DNA of 64,000 bases. Source: Aquila chrysaetos chrysaetos (taxonomy: Eukaryota; Chordata; Aves; Accipitriformes; Accipitridae). The position numbers were made by a program, and so were the translations under genes. Location: positions 47,476,005 through 47,540,004 of the forward strand of contig NC_044009.1 in NCBI RefSeq assembly GCF_900496995.4, read 5' to 3'. Below are positions 45,830-59,749 of the stretch, piece by piece (position 1 is the first letter of the stretch; every line of letters begins with the position of its first letter). A model generated the notes under the pieces. That model was given only the letters and a program-made list of their open reading frames with translations. It was not told where the DNA came from and ran no database searches.

Positions 45830-48800
45830 TGAAGATAATTGATTGTTTGTCAGGCTCAGTCATTTGCTTACCAGTGTTTTCCTGTCCTTAGCATTTCAGT
45901 TTCTTTTTGGTTTTGGTTTTGTTTATTACTGGAAGTAAAACAAAACCAAAACCAGCCCCCTTCAACAAAAAGAACCCCAGGACAAAACTACTACTAGTAT
46001 TATCAGAATCAGAATTTATGGCTTATTGATAAAGAATGAGAAAAGGAATAAGCGATACTCAGGAAGAAAATGATGCTGTGTCTGCAGAGAAAAACAAAAC
46101 GATTTTCACTGACATTACAGCAATAGCTAATTCAGGTGTTAAGGACAAAGGGGCGGCCGAATGATTCTTGTTCTGTTTCCAGGGCAGTTTGAAAAAGTAA
46201 AGCAAGAAATGTTTTTTTCTGATAAGGAGACTTGTAAAAAGGCCAAAATTCTGGTGACTTTAATTACTAGGTTATTGATTGGGATAACATTTATGCAAGT
46301 GCTAGGGGGAACATATTCCTCAAGGAAGGTGCAGTAACACAGGATTGCTGTTATTTTACAATTTGCTGAATTGCTAATAACAAGCAAGAATGGGCCTGCA
46401 CAAATATAAAGCAGAAGAGTGGGCAGTGTTTTATGTGTAGCGATAAGGTTTTGCCTGAAATTTGCCTTCGTGCTACACGGAGAAAGATATCTGATATCCA
46501 TTGTAAGGAAGCATTCAACAGCATTCAAAAGACTGGAAATACGGAGTATCTGACTGATGTAGTTGCAGTCTAGTGGCTGGTATTTCTTTAATTTGTCTTT
46601 ATTTTTTGAAGAACAATGTTAATAGGAAGTACATAAAAGAAAGAAGAATTTGGAAGAAGGCAATTTGGAAAAGCTATACATATGAAGAGAGCAAGTTAAT
46701 TAGAGGATAACAAAAGAAACAAATCTAAATTAGTGGCTCAGAATGTCTGTGGTCACAGCCAAGGAACCTTCCAAATGTATTTCCATTAAATAGAAAGTAT
46801 AACCCCAACTTGTTTCACTTGTAAAAAAAAAGACATTTAGAGACAAAAATGCCTTCAAAAAACAGTACTTGAACATTTACGGCATCATTCTGCACCTGCA
46901 GGTCACACTGACTTCAGTTAGATTCTCTTGTTTGTTCAAGAGCAGAAATACAGCATAATCCTATAGACAACTTTTTTTTTTTTTGCATAACTGTTCATAC
47001 TTTTCTGCCTCACACCATGGTGCTCTATTTGCCGCATGCCGTGTTTTTGAAGGACTACACTCTTTATTGTTTGTCTTCTCCATCAAAGTCATTAAACATT
47101 CATATATATTTATTTATTTCCTTACACAATATCGCTCACACATATGAGAAGGTATGTATGCGTTGTAGGCAAAAGTAGCACAGGTCTGTAGTACAGATTT
47201 CCGAGCCACTGACTGTGCGTTAAGACCTACTAGTTTGTGCTTTGGCTTTGGCAAATATTGCCATGGCAAGCATTCAAAACACAGGTCAGCCATCCATGCA
47301 CGGGGATACTTCAAGCGGCTACCGGGCTCTCCATCCTCATAGGGGAGGAATATTGACGAACCCTGAATTTTGGTATTGTTGTGAGTGCATGTGTGAGCTG
47401 TTCTCCCCTGTGAAGAGGCACCAGGCATGCGAGCCGTGCAAGCTTTTCTGGAGTAATCCACGACGCTCCTTTTTACATGTGTGTTTGTTAATAACCAGGA
47501 TACTTCTTATGCAGTGCTTGCCTGATAAAGCAGGTCCATGATATATTTCAGTCACATTTGACAGATTCAAGGGAGAGTCCAGAGGGTTCTAACAAAGAGA
47601 AACAAATAAAGGATGTTGATGGCTGGAAATGTCCACACAGTTGAGAATAATACATTTGACGGAATGTTACTCGTTATGTGTCTGTGACTTTGGCTGGCTG
47701 TGACAACTACTTCTGTCCTTCACAACAAACCTGGATGATGGAGTTGTCATTTTTATTGCAGTTCTTAATAAATGCGACTGCCATAAAATACGTGTTGATC
47801 GAAGAATCTTTTAAATGGCATTTTACCTTATACAGGTTCTGTAACAGAATGCTTTTAAGGAGAGGAGATCGAGGAGTAGTCAAAATATGGAACGGTACAA
47901 GAGACATTTTTGGAGAAGGAGGACTTGCACAGAGCACGTTTAATGAGGAAAGGTTAAATATGAGGTGGGTTTAAGGCTTCATGTGTTTAAGTCATGTCAG
48001 GTGGGATGGTGAACCTTCTGGATTGTAATAAATATCCTCCACACATTTTGAACTAGCCGTCTGCTACCGCAGTGCCATTTCCCAGGTAGGGGAGGAGCAG
48101 GACCAGCTCTGCCCTGGACTGCTGGTAGTTGATTAATGTGGGATCTAACAAGTCCCTTCTTGATATTCTACCCAGCCAGATTTAGCATGACACTTATCTC
48201 TTCACTTGCAATCTCTTCACTTACAATCTCTGTTCTTCATCTGAATTGATCTGTGCCATGATTCTCCGGTGTGTTAATGAGTTTTCTGTGTGGTGGAGTG
48301 CTACAGGCCTTGTTAAACTCCAGAGACATCCTGCCTACTGCATTTTATTTATACGCCCACTCTGTTACTCTTGACAAAAAGGAGCTGAGTTGTTTATCTT
48401 GAGTTTTTGTCAAAAAATTTGTCTTACAGTAATTTTCTCTGCTGTGGCTGCCCACGGAGGCAAATCCAAATGTATTATTCACCTGTTATTTCAAAACCGT
48501 TTAAACTTGCCAAATCTAAGGGGTGTTTTACACGATTCTGCTGATACTCTCAAAGTTGTTATTAACTGCCTCAGAAGTAATTTCTGATCGTGGTTGCATT
48601 CAGCAGAATGATGACAAGGCATATTGTTTTCTCTGTCAAATTGAAACAATATAAGGACAGTATACCTGCCCTCGGAAACAAAATGTCTTGCAAGCAGTAT
48701 TTGTGCGGAGACTTCTTTGTTTGTTAAAGCTGAATGGAGCTGGAGCTCTCCCAGCCTGCTCCCTTATTTCATTGCTTATTAAATCCATCCTAGCTGAGCT

Positions 48801-51800
48801 TGATTGGTGGTTGGGAAGATGTTGTCTATAACATTCAGCTGTGGTGTGTGGTTTGGGGGTTGAGATCCTTTGCCAATCCATTTGGAAATCCGTGGGTTGG
48901 TGAGAATCCAGACCTTTGATGAAAGCTGTGGTTGCTCGTGTCTCTTTATGTAGTTGGCTGGCTGGCTAGGAGGGGCTCTTCCACTGTCCTGGACTTTGCC
49001 ATATGAATCCATGCCTCAAACATACATTGCTGAAATGTGCTCTGTTTGGTTTTATAGAGGAAAGGGACTTGAAGCACCATCCAGCAAAGTGTCATGGACT
49101 CTTCACACTTTTCTTATGACAAGGTACCAGCAGCTTGTGCTCTTTCTGTCCACTTTCTGTCCAGATGCTGTCAGTGTGATGGTCAGTCTGTGTAATGTCT
49201 TACTATCCCACATTCCATGGTTTTGCTTTTTCAGAGACTTATGATTTGCTAGGTCTGTTTTGCTGTGTCTTACAGTCCAGGCTTATCAGCTTGGATCACT
49301 GATGGAGAATCTAGTTTTTCTAGCTTCTCTGGACTTTTCTAGGTCACTGAGAAGTATAAGAGTAGAACATATATTATTAAGTAGGCATAGAATTGTCATA
49401 CAGACCAGTGGTGTTTGTTTTTTTTTTTTAATAAAGGTGGAACACTACTGTAAAAATGCAAATGAATTTTAGTTATAAAAAGTACTCAGCTGCTGTAATA
49501 ATGAACGTGAACACGAGATGTAGAATCGTCCACTTTTGTGGAACAACTATTGCAAACACTTCAAAATGCTTATTGCAATTTGATTTGTTCCATCTTCCCC
49601 TACCCATGATTGCTAGATCTTGCAAAGAAAGCTTTTTTTTTTCCCGTACTTGTAGTTTTACAATATCCTTTTATGAAGAGCACTATACTGCACAAGATTT
49701 TGTAGGTACTTTAAAGAATGTATTTTCAACAGTTTCTTTCAAGTGCTTAGAGCTGACAAATACAGAGATATCCAAAAAACCCATGAAAGAAATATAATTG
49801 ACTGTATAATTACTGGAGCTTCTGCAATATAACCACAGCTGAAGTTGTTTGTATGGTTTCTTTCCCTCTTCTTAGCTTCTTGAGTGTTCTCCTATGAATA
49901 TACTCAAAATCTGACATTCTTTAGATACTTCACTTTATTCTCCTTAGCGCCTCAATTCAACACTTACGCTTCTGTTAACGAAGACATCTGTGATCATGAT
50001 TCCATAGTTCAAATTAGATTAGAGGACAGATTCAATTTCAGTCACTCAGGTTCAAGTCAGAACTGACTTCATTGTCACCAGTCGAGTTAATCTGTCTCTG
50101 CACCAGCGTAGCTGGTGGCATAATCAGAAAGATAATCAATTGCTGAACTGTAGGCAAAAGGTTATTTCATAATTGCTCAGTGTTACAAAAGCAGAATACA
50201 AGAGTTGGTCCTCACCGTTTAGCAATCCCTTCGGTTCCAAACTGGCATCACAGGGAAGCCAGTTTTAAGCTGCTGTTGGAGATGAGATATTACCCTGATA
50301 TTAGAGGATGCACGAAGGTAAATTCCTTTATATTCCCGATTTTTGTAAGAGAAGTTGAAGTGGAATATATGTGTGTGTGTATAAAAACATAAAGCTATTT
50401 CAGTTTCAAATGTGTGTTGTAAAGAAGACAGGCGACTTTTCAGTGCCATGTACAGAAATAGGTGTGCTGGAGCCACCTTTCCCAGTGCAGCCTGGCAGAT
50501 GGGTGAGCTGCTAATGCATAGGTGCATGGCCAGGCATGGCCACAGCCGACCAGCAGTGTTACTCAGTGCCAGCATTGCCTGGTACCTGTCTCCTCTGCTC
50601 AGCAGAAGAAAAAGCGGTGGATGTAGCTGAAACTGTTTAGTGAAATGGCTTCTGTTTACCGGGCATCACAAGGGCACCCTTATGCAAAAATGTTGTGTAA
50701 GATTCAAAACTAAACCTTTGAGATCTCCTTAAGTCCAGTTCAGCATTTGCAAAAAGCCTGAAAGATTTTAGAGAGATTTAAACAGGTATTAGCAGGCTAC
50801 ACCAGTGAACAGGTGGATGCATAGGCTGTTTGTAGCATTTGGCAAGACACGGTATTCATCTGATCTTCAGCTGGAGAGGACCTCTGTGGGGCTATTTCAG
50901 TTTGAACAGATTAATTCAGCCCTTAGATATCTCTGAGGTGTTTTAGGATCTCCTTTGGTCCCAGTAGCAGAATATGGGAAAGGCAGTTTAGAATAAAATC
51001 ATCTCATCCCTGACCTTTTACTCACATTTGAGGCAGTGGGGGTATGTACTACTTTTGTCTTTCTTTAAATAGGGATATGGAAAGTTTTCTAAAAAGTTCC
51101 TTTAGTCAATTACTAATTAAACCTAAAAGGGAAGGCAGATAATTTCACAAAACCCAAAATAAAACAAAACCCAAACAGTGATCTACTTAAAATAGAATTT
51201 TCTCTAAAAACCATGTCCTTTAATTGAAAAGAGTGTTTTGGAAGCCTAAATCCACGGCTATTGGTGAATATGTCTGTTCAGTGACTCTTTGGAGCTGGAA
51301 TAATACAGTTTAATAGGTGAATTATGGCAAACAAAGAGTTTACAGCCTGAAAGCTTAAAAGGGTATTCTCTAATGCCAAACAAAAATGGAATGATGCCAG
51401 TATTGTACTTTTGGTATGAATTTTTAGCTCTATCAGTGTAAAATAAATTTGGCTAAGCTATTCATATTAGGGGGCTGTGTAGACTATTAACAATCTCGTG
51501 TATACTGCAAGTATAAGAATGAATTATATTTTTGTGGTTTTACACCTCTAGAATTTCTTTCTTGATTCTGTTATGTGGTATGTCTTTTACATATATTACA
51601 GATTGCACACCAAAGATCAAGCTCAGACACAGAAAACCCTCTACAAAGATTATTTGACCTTTCTTCATGTGCCTATGGGGTTATCACTTGGAAAAGATAA
51701 GTCACTCTCATTAAGATTCCTACTGACAGTTGGCAGACCAGGTGGTCCTGCATAACACAAGTGCAGGTTCTCATATCCTGAGTCTTTAAAGGTTGTGCAG

Positions 51801-52980
51801 GTATAAAGAGTGGCTTACTGGTGCTCTGAATTAAACCAAACTGTTTTGTTTTAGTTTAAACAAGTGCTGTTTGCCTTGTGTTTTCCACATATGCCCTGCT
51901 TTCCCCCTGAAATGTGCCCAATTTACTGTCTATCTTACAGCACATTTTGGAGTCTTGTAGATGTCTTCTTTTGTGCTTCTCTTTCTTTTAAAACAAGCAG
52001 AGCTTCCAAGCTGCCTTAAGGGGTACCAATAGGCTGGAACGGCCCACTGCCAACCCACTGTCTAAACTAGTGCTCTTCCCTCACAGTGGGTGCTGCTGAA
52101 CCTTAGACATATGCAACCTTTCCATAGTAAACAACTGTCACAAACTGTGATTAGCATCACAGGTTTTTTTTCCTCATGTCAGACTGTCGCTAACCGCTCT
52201 CTATCCAAGACTTCTGCTTCACTTTGGGCCAGCACACCCTATCACAGTGTTTCAAACACTGGTCCAGAACTATCGGCTTGTGTGCGATCTCAGCTTTCAC
52301 AGAAAAAGTCAAAATGCAGATAATATTGTAATGAAGAAAACTTGAAATCCTGAGTTGAGCATACCTGATGGAGAGCTGTCTGAATTCACAAATACACTGA
52401 AACCATACCTCTGTTATGTGCAAAGTAAGCTCTTCATCTTTACTGAGAAGCTGTCTAGTCAACTGATTAAAGTTATGGCTTTGCTGAAGTCCTTGCTGAT
52501 TGGAGATTTTAAAAATTTGTAATCCTTTTGGAATGAATGATACTTAAATTCATTTTATTGCTTTTGCCAATTCTATCTAAACCTCCACTGCAATCACTGC
52601 TGTTACATTGATGGGAGAGAAAATAGTAGGCCAACATCTGTGTTTATACGGGTAGAGTACATATAATTTCTTAGTGTGTCTACTGTCAGTTTTCTTTTTT
52701 CCAGTTGTACTGGCCTGTTCTTTTGGACACTTTGCTCTCTGTAGTAACCCGCTGCCAAATCTTATAAAAGAACATTTCCTTTTGCATTAAGAATACTACC
52801 AGAGCCTTGTAAAAAGGAATTCTGTTCTTGTATCTGGCATTAAGAGTGTGTCATTAAAGAAACTGCAGTTTGACATATCCAGCAACTGTACTGAAAATTA
52901 TTTCTTACAGGAAAGAATGGCTTTCTGCTGAAATCATTAAAATGAAATTCTTGACTTGTCTTGGGATCTTTGAAGGTATG
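45830..52980. other. Intergenic DNA, no gene seen
   Basis: Seven kilobases with short open frames on both strands, a few A/T runs (46972-46984, 49420-49429) and a small (GT)n near 50370. No coding or RNA gene evidence is present. Confidence 0.55.
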
Positions 52981-52983
52981 GAG

Positions 52984-53335
52984 AGGCAGACTTGCATAGT
53001 TCTGTGCCTGTTAGGCATATCTGCATGCTGACCTGCCTTCTAGGCAGACCTGAATAAGTTGCTTGCCTGAAAGGTGCTGTACAAAGGCTCATAACTCACT
53101 TTCCAGGCAGACAAGAACAGGTACCTGTCTAGGAGACATCCCCTTGTTGATGACCTGCCTCCAAGGCAGATCTGTCTAGTTATCTTTTCTGTCTTTGAAG
53201 CAGCTCCATACAGAGTTGTGTCCTTAGCAGACTGAACTGCTGCCTGCCTGGGAGGTACTTGGGTTGATAAACTTCCTTCTAGACAATCCTGAGCAATTAT
53301 TTACGCAAAACATCATCTCTCCCAAAGGGACATTT
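52984..53335. repeat. Degenerate tandem repeat, about 60-bp unit, five copies and a part
   Basis: The core AGGCAGA recurs at 52984, 53042, 53105, 53164, then as AGCAGA at 53226 and AGACAAT at 53281, at intervals of 55-63 bases. About 35 bases after each core a second motif recurs in diverged form: TGCCTGTTAGGCAT, TGCCTGAAAGGTGCT, TGTCTAGGAGACAT, TGTCTTTGAAGCAGCT and TGCCTGGGAGGTACT. Copies are well diverged, so the array is old. No open frame runs through it. It is a minisatellite without known role. Confidence 0.75.
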
Positions 53336-53339
53336 AGAA

Positions 53340-56300
53340 TGTGAATTTGTAAATGATGTCTTTAGTTCTGACTGATCACGGTGTCTGATATTCACTGTTA
53401 ACCTCACATGTATAAGAAATATAAACAAACATCCCTCTCCCACATTTAGAAAAATATAGAAGTCTGTCAAAAATTTCTGCTAATATAGCACAGAGCTCAC
53501 ATGTGCTCGTGCTCGCTTCTGTGGCAGTAATCTAGCTGCCAAACTTGCTGAAGGGAAGGAAGGGAGTGGGGAGACTTTTTTAATTCAAAATTGCTATTCT
53601 GTGTTGAAGGACTAAAGGGAAGGCAGACAATGTATGTTTCAGTGTTCAGTCTTAAAAATTGTGTACGATCATTATCAGTCAGGGAACCAGTTCTCAGTCA
53701 CTTATACAGTATGGTGAGTGCCACATGCTCATTTTTAATCAAAGAAATACTTTATTTTACTTGAACAAAAAAAGCAATTACTAGTTAACAGTAAAATACA
53801 ATTTAGTTCCTTTTTCTTTCCTAGAGAAATTCAGATTGCAGGTCAGACATTAAACTTGAGAAAAAAGTGGCATATATATCCTCAAGGCCATAAACCTGCA
53901 GCAGTAAAGTCACCTCATAAGGCATAGATCAGATACTAAGTATTTTTATGTTTGGGGCAGTATTGTTGTGTAAGTATATCGATGTAATTCTGCAGTAGCT
54001 TGGTTGCGGTCAGTGTACAGTCACTCTGGCGGACATGGAACAAGCCCAGAATTAGGCTCTTATTTTAGCTCTGCTTGTGTTTTGTAGAGGAAGCACGAGT
54101 CTTCCTTTAGATATGTTAGTCTTGCATACAGTATGACAAATCCCATGTGTTTGGAAAATACTATATTAACTCAGGAATGCAGCAGTTATCAGTAGGTGTT
54201 GCAGTACCTATTGGTCCTACTCTGTTTCTCCCTGTAGTCTGAACCAGTTCAGTAGTGGACTAATATCTCCTGTCATGGATAATTTCTCCATCTTTCAGTC
54301 ACCCTAAATCTCTTAGCTGGGGCACTATGCGTGAAGAGCACTTAAGGGCAGTACACTTCATCTGAGCAAAGGTGTAGCCATCCTCAGCCAGAATGCAGGA
54401 ACACTTTGTCATAGGACAGACATACGTCCGGGGTGAGCTGTTCCCAACTTGTGGCTGGCCCAGTACATGTTTGCACTTGCATCACACACCTGGATGCATG
54501 GACTGTGTGTGTGATTTCTGCTGCAGAATTCTGCATGTGGGGTAGGGATTAAGGAAGATTTTCCACCGCTCCTTACAGGCATTCTGGTGCCTCTGTATGA
54601 TAGAAAAAACATAGTTAAAGAAGACAATCTCGTACTTGGAATGGGAAGTGGTGAAATCTGTATTAGTTCTTTAGTTCTGATCTAAGCTAGTTTCATAGTC
54701 TGGAGAGGCTTTTTCTCTCTCTTCTGACCAAATTAATTTCATCCATTGGGTATAAGGAATAGAAATTAGGAGCCTGAAGTCATGCTGTGCTATCCAGAAA
54801 TACAGGTATGATCCCCTTTATTTTTTTCCTCATCTTTCTTCCCCTCAACCTCTTTCACCCTGCCTTTATTCCAGCATATTTTGACTAATGATTATGGTTG
54901 AAGAAATTGAAATCTGCTCATGGGTATTTCTCAAGCAGACTAAGTTTGTCAGCTAAATTATTCATTGTGAATTAGCTCCTTGGAGGCAAGGACTATACTT
55001 AGTGTGATGGTGACCGGACTGGACCTCTGGGTACTGCTGCAACAGTCAGATGTAGCATTGACAACACTCACAGTTTCCAATGGGCACAAATGACAAAGTA
55101 GATTTCTCCAGCACACATCAGCAGTGTGGAGTTAAAAAGCACGACCTGCTCAGGAGACGGGAATTGGGTGCTGACAGTGAGCAAATGCCCAGCTACAAAT
55201 AAAAAGTTGCAAGTGGTAAAATGTAGTGAAACTGTGTATAACGTTTGGGTGTAGGAGATTTATTAAAATACTGCCTTCGTGGGAAATAGCTGTGTCCAAC
55301 CACTTCTCAAGTGTGTTATTAATCAGGGTTAATTTGTTGTTCGTAAGCCAGACTGAGATTCTTGCAAGTCACCATATGGCTTGGTGCTATGTGTCACTAA
55401 CTGGGGTAGCTTTTTATCTGCAGAACTGAAACCATGCTTATTTGAATCCCTGTTTTACTTTCTGCAAGACCTGGAAATGTTTCTAATAAAATGATATGCT
55501 GTTACATATGTATCAGTTGATAATATGTGGCAAGTTATTACTCCAAATATGCTTAAATCATTTTTGAGAAGTGGTAGGAATAGTGCATTTTAAACCCCAA
55601 AGTATATTGAAGAAAATGTACTAACCTCATGTTTTCATCAAAGGCTTTATATGGATTTTGTTTTTATTGGTGTAGTGTCCTTTTCCAATCTCAGCATTGT
55701 GGAGCTTACCAAATGTGTTGCAGAAAAATCCTCTGATGCTCGTCCATGTGTATTTTGAGAAACAGCAGGCACTAAAGAGGAGACTTTAATGGATATGGAC
55801 AGAAGAAAAGAGTTACTGAAATCCAGTGACTGTGTTAGAGAACTGAGTCTACAGTAGACATGGGCAAAACCCCTCCGAACCTTTGAACCCTCCAAGCTTT
55901 AGTGGGGCTTCTGAACCCTCCAAGCTTTAGGGAATTCGATAAAGAGTAACACAGATCTGATTTCACCATAATTTTTAGTTCGAGGTTTGTGATGCTGAAG
56001 TCCCTGCCAAGCTTTTGCCAATACTGTCTAGGTTCTTCATCTCTACCCTGCATAACAAAATATATCCTCACACAGTATGCCATGGTCTCCTATATGCAAT
56101 AAGAATGATGAGTGCAATTACCAGCTGGGAGCGAGGTAGAAAAACCTCAGCTTTTCCTCATTTCATAACCCTTCACTGGATCAAATCAGACACTTAGGGC
56201 ATTTTAGAAACTCATGCCAGCTTCTTATGCGCAGTGTTTTTTACACCTTGTTCAAGGTTACTTTGTGGGGTGTGAAGACCCATTCTGGTGCACTGGGTAT

Positions 56301-57400
56301 AGAGTAAATTGCCTGGAAGCGCTATTTTAGACATGAATGGAGAATATTTACTTCCATCCTTTACTCAGGCCAGACTTTTTCAAGGCATTATGGTTTCAGG
56401 GTGAGCTATGACCTGTTTTTCATTTTCTCCTGGCTGTTTCTTTCAAAAAATGGGTCCATCTCTGTGCTCCTTTCCAAATGAAATCCCACTGCTCATCCTG
56501 TTTTTAAATCAAATCAGCATTCCACCCCATCTTCTTTTTACCACCTGAGATATAATAATTTAAATGCTTTGGGAAGGAAAACCAGCCACTAAATTTAGTG
56601 ATAGAGAGAAATGCGTTAGAGTAAACATTAGTCCTACAAAGTGCAGAACTCCTGAAGTCTGGTTTCCTATGGTTTTGTGCCTGTTTTGGAGCTCAGTTAC
56701 GAGGGAGCTCTGATTCATGCTGCAGCTTTTTTCCTGACGGGGGTGTGAAGTGCATCATTGCTGTCTAAGTGTATTGATAAACTGTGTTAGGAATACAGGG
56801 CCTTCAAGCCTGCTACCTCTCTGTCGGGCTTGGTTAAACTAGCTGAAAGATTAAAAAGTTACTGAGTGGCTTGCCAGACACAAGCACACAAGCAGGATGC
56901 TTGCACACATTCGTTGCCCTGAAAATTCATGCAAAAGCCTAATGCATCTGATCCCCCCTAAACTGGACACTTTCAGTAGGCCCTGTTTGTCCCTGACATC
57001 ACTTTAAAACTAGATGTAAGCTTACTTTACCTTCTCTCCATTGGTCCGACTGACGTCAGTCATCAGGCTGTTTTTTATCCACATAGCCTTTGTCTATCCT
57101 GGGGCCTTGAAACTGCTCCCAGCTGGTCTCTGCATCTTCAGCAAGTAGTTGGTTTTGGACTTGTGGCAGCCTGCTGTCTGCTGCATCTTTTCATTAGGAG
57201 TCAGTGCGTCCTGGTATGACATGTGGGTCTGTTCCGTTCTTCCTGTCTCTGTGCCTGTTAGCTTCTGCTGGATTTTAAGCCCGCAGCTCACAAAACCCCC
57301 ACAACACAATAGCAGGCAAACAAACCAATGACATGATCCATACCAGACAGACCAGGGAAGGGTCGTGGTGAGTTCGGAATTCCCTCGGGCTAAATTAAGG
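53340..57400. other. Intergenic DNA, no gene seen
   Basis: Apart from a 28-bp duplication near 55884, the interval holds only short frames and average composition. Confidence 0.5.
55884..55930. repeat. Direct repeat, 19 bp exact, 28-bp period
   Basis: TGAACCCTCCAAGCTTTAG occurs at 55884-55902 and 55912-55930. A third partial unit (CCCTCCGAACCT) precedes them. Confidence 0.85.
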
Positions 57401-58187
57401 TGAAACGACACCAAACAATCAGTTGAACATTTTATTCATGGCAGAAGCAACCTGAACTTGGAAGGCATAACAGTAGGTGGTGGGGTCTCTCACAACAGGA
57501 ATTGGCATGGAGATACCTCAATAACCCATGTAACCTGTGGTAACCATATACATCGATTCAGGGAAGAAGGAGATCCCTCCTGTTGAGTCTTGAGGTTCAG
57601 AGCAGACCCCCTTGCTTTCTAGACTCCTCAGAGAGGAGCCCAGGGATGGCTGGATCCACTCCTAGTCCCAGACTTGGTCAACGGTTTATGTCTAAAGGGA
57701 TGAGGTGTAGGGATTACAGAAAAAAGAGAGACAGAGACAGAAAAGAGAAAGATTTCACCAGTCCTGGGTCCAGCGTTGGTCCAGTCAGCGGAGATGTCCA
57801 GTTCCAGTGGGTGCGCACGCATGTGGGGCTTCAGTTTGTGTCCTTTTATCATCCTTGCCCCTCCTTCGGGTGGGCACTCGAACCCATGAGGCTAATTGGT
57901 TTGTGCTTTCAGAACCTTCGGGAAATGGGTCAGTGGGCTTGGGGGTCGTTTGGGGAGTAACTTCTCCTTCCCTGCAGACATGACCATGGTTTGATCTTTG
58001 GCCCTGGATGGTGAGCTGCCCTGCTCAGCGTATCAGAACAGCGCATCAGAACACGGAGCTGCGCCCCCTCCGGCAGGCCCTCCCTGTCCTGTTGCTGATG
58101 TCCTGTGCTGATCTGTGCTGATCGGCTTCTCACCTCACCTGTGGTTCCACCTGTGGTTTGTTGTTATGCAGAACTTGTCCCACCACA
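57401..58187 (-). mobile_element. Third LTR-like element
   Basis: The right end reads CCCACCACA on the plus strand, so on the minus strand the block starts TGTGGTGGGACAAG. The left limit, TGAAACGACACCAAAC, is the best available TG end but is uncertain. The inside has the composition of an avian retroviral LTR: a T-rich AGTTGAACATTTTATTCATG tract, a purine-rich tract at 57716-57752, and GC-rich segments with repeated GTGCTGATCTGTGCTGATC near 58106. No viral coding sequence is attached, and no target duplication was found. It is different in sequence from the block at 7410-8549. Confidence 0.5.
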
Positions 58188-59716
58188 ATGTTTGAGACAT
58201 TAACTCTTTCAGTCTCTCACAACCAAGACATATTTTTGTGCAAAATAATTAAAGTCTTCCCCACTTTTAACACAGCATGTAAAGAACCTGTTTTCCACTT
58301 ATGTGCGCTGAATACATCTCTCACAATTACAACATCTCTGAATTACGGGCTCTCTTCTCTTGATGCACGTCCAGGAGTGCACCTTGCCCAAAGGCAAGAT
58401 GGTAGCTTTTGCTCACTCTGAGTTTACCTGTAGATTGGAGAGCATGAGAAAAAATGTGCTACCGGCATGGCCAGCAGCTAAATGTCAAAATTTGGCTCTA
58501 AGACAATACTACTTAAACTGTTTCTCTAAGTAAGCGCTCCTTACACAAGGAGGGATTGAAGGATCAGACTCATAGCATTGTAAAATCACTCTCTTAGGAA
58601 TTTTCAGAACTGCCTAGAACATTTTGAATCTAATTCTCCAAACCCTCAGGCAGCCTTGAATATCTCAGCTCTAATATATTGAAATAACAGACACCGATAA
58701 AAAAAAAAAAAGAGAGGGTGATACTCTGTTGTATCTGGGCAATTCCCAGTAGGGTTGACAGAATAACTGAGGGCCATGCTGCAGACTTCTGTCAGCACTT
58801 CTGTGTTGATCAGGGTTGCACGGAGGGGTGACTCAATGGGCACCCTTATGCCCACAGAAGCCCAGCATCTATGCGTCTGCCGCAAAAGCTGTGCTTTACT
58901 GTTATAATGCATTTTTTGGTGGCAGGTGTTACTGCTACATCAGCAGACAGATCAGCTTTCCCTGTCAAAACTGCCTCTGTGCTGGGACTGGTTTCTTTAG
59001 TGGGCTGCTGAGGTGCAAATCTCCCAGTATAGAGGCAGCCTTGGAGGCAATGTAACTCAGAATTTCATCCTGATCTCTGCATTAGATGTATTTTAAAAGG
59101 TCTTTTATCTTGCTTGGTCAGATATATTTCCTTAGGAAAATTCTTATCATTTCCAAAGATACAGCGACTTGCTTTTTAACATGTGGCTGTGTGCACGGAA
59201 AGATGATGCCTGTGGGGTGGTGGAGGCTGGAGCGTGTTTCATCCCGCAGCATCAGGCTGGCTGCACGGCCTCCCAGCACACGCTCCACGAGATGGCAGTG
59301 CATTCCTGCTCTTAAAAACAGCTTTAACTTTATTTTAACCTTGTTCTAAGTTAAGTATTTCATCAGAAGAATTTCTTCTGAACAAAGATTGTATTTTCCC
59401 TCAAAAAAAAAAAAATGAACGGGGAAGATTGTTTTTATTGTCTTTTTAAAAATATAGGGGCTGTAAAAAAGCTGGAGTAAACTTCAGCGTTTAAAGTGGC
59501 AACTTTAAGGGATCTTTTTCTTAGTGTGTCACCTAGTTCACCACCTTAGGTCTCCTCCCAGCTGCAAATCTTGCAGTTGTGCAAGGGGACTGCTGCAGAA
59601 ATTTCATGCAAGCATCAGAAGCTGGTCACCTCATTATAAGCCAAAATCACATTTTTGTAGTTGTGATGAGTTGTTTCTTTTTTGAAGAAATGTTTTTCAC
59701 CTAACAGCTTTTCCTG
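58188..59716. other. Intergenic DNA, no gene seen
   Basis: It holds an A run near 58700-58711 and a GC-richer patch at 59190-59300 with an inverted repeat. No coding evidence is present. Confidence 0.5.
59228..59287. repeat. Inverted repeat, 10-bp perfect arms
   Basis: TGGAGCGTGT (59228-59237) and ACACGCTCCA (59278-59287) are exact complements, 40 bases apart, in a GC-richer patch. The spacer contains a further short complementary pair (GCAGC and GGCTGC). It may be chance. Confidence 0.6.

Positions 59717-59747
<31 letters not shown>
59717..59747. repeat. T31 homopolymer
   Basis: An uninterrupted run of 31 T on the plus strand. No retrogene body with the matching orientation was recognised to its left, so it is scored as simple sequence. 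Confidence 0.9.
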
Positions 59748-59748
<1 letters not shown>

Positions 59749-59749
59749 G

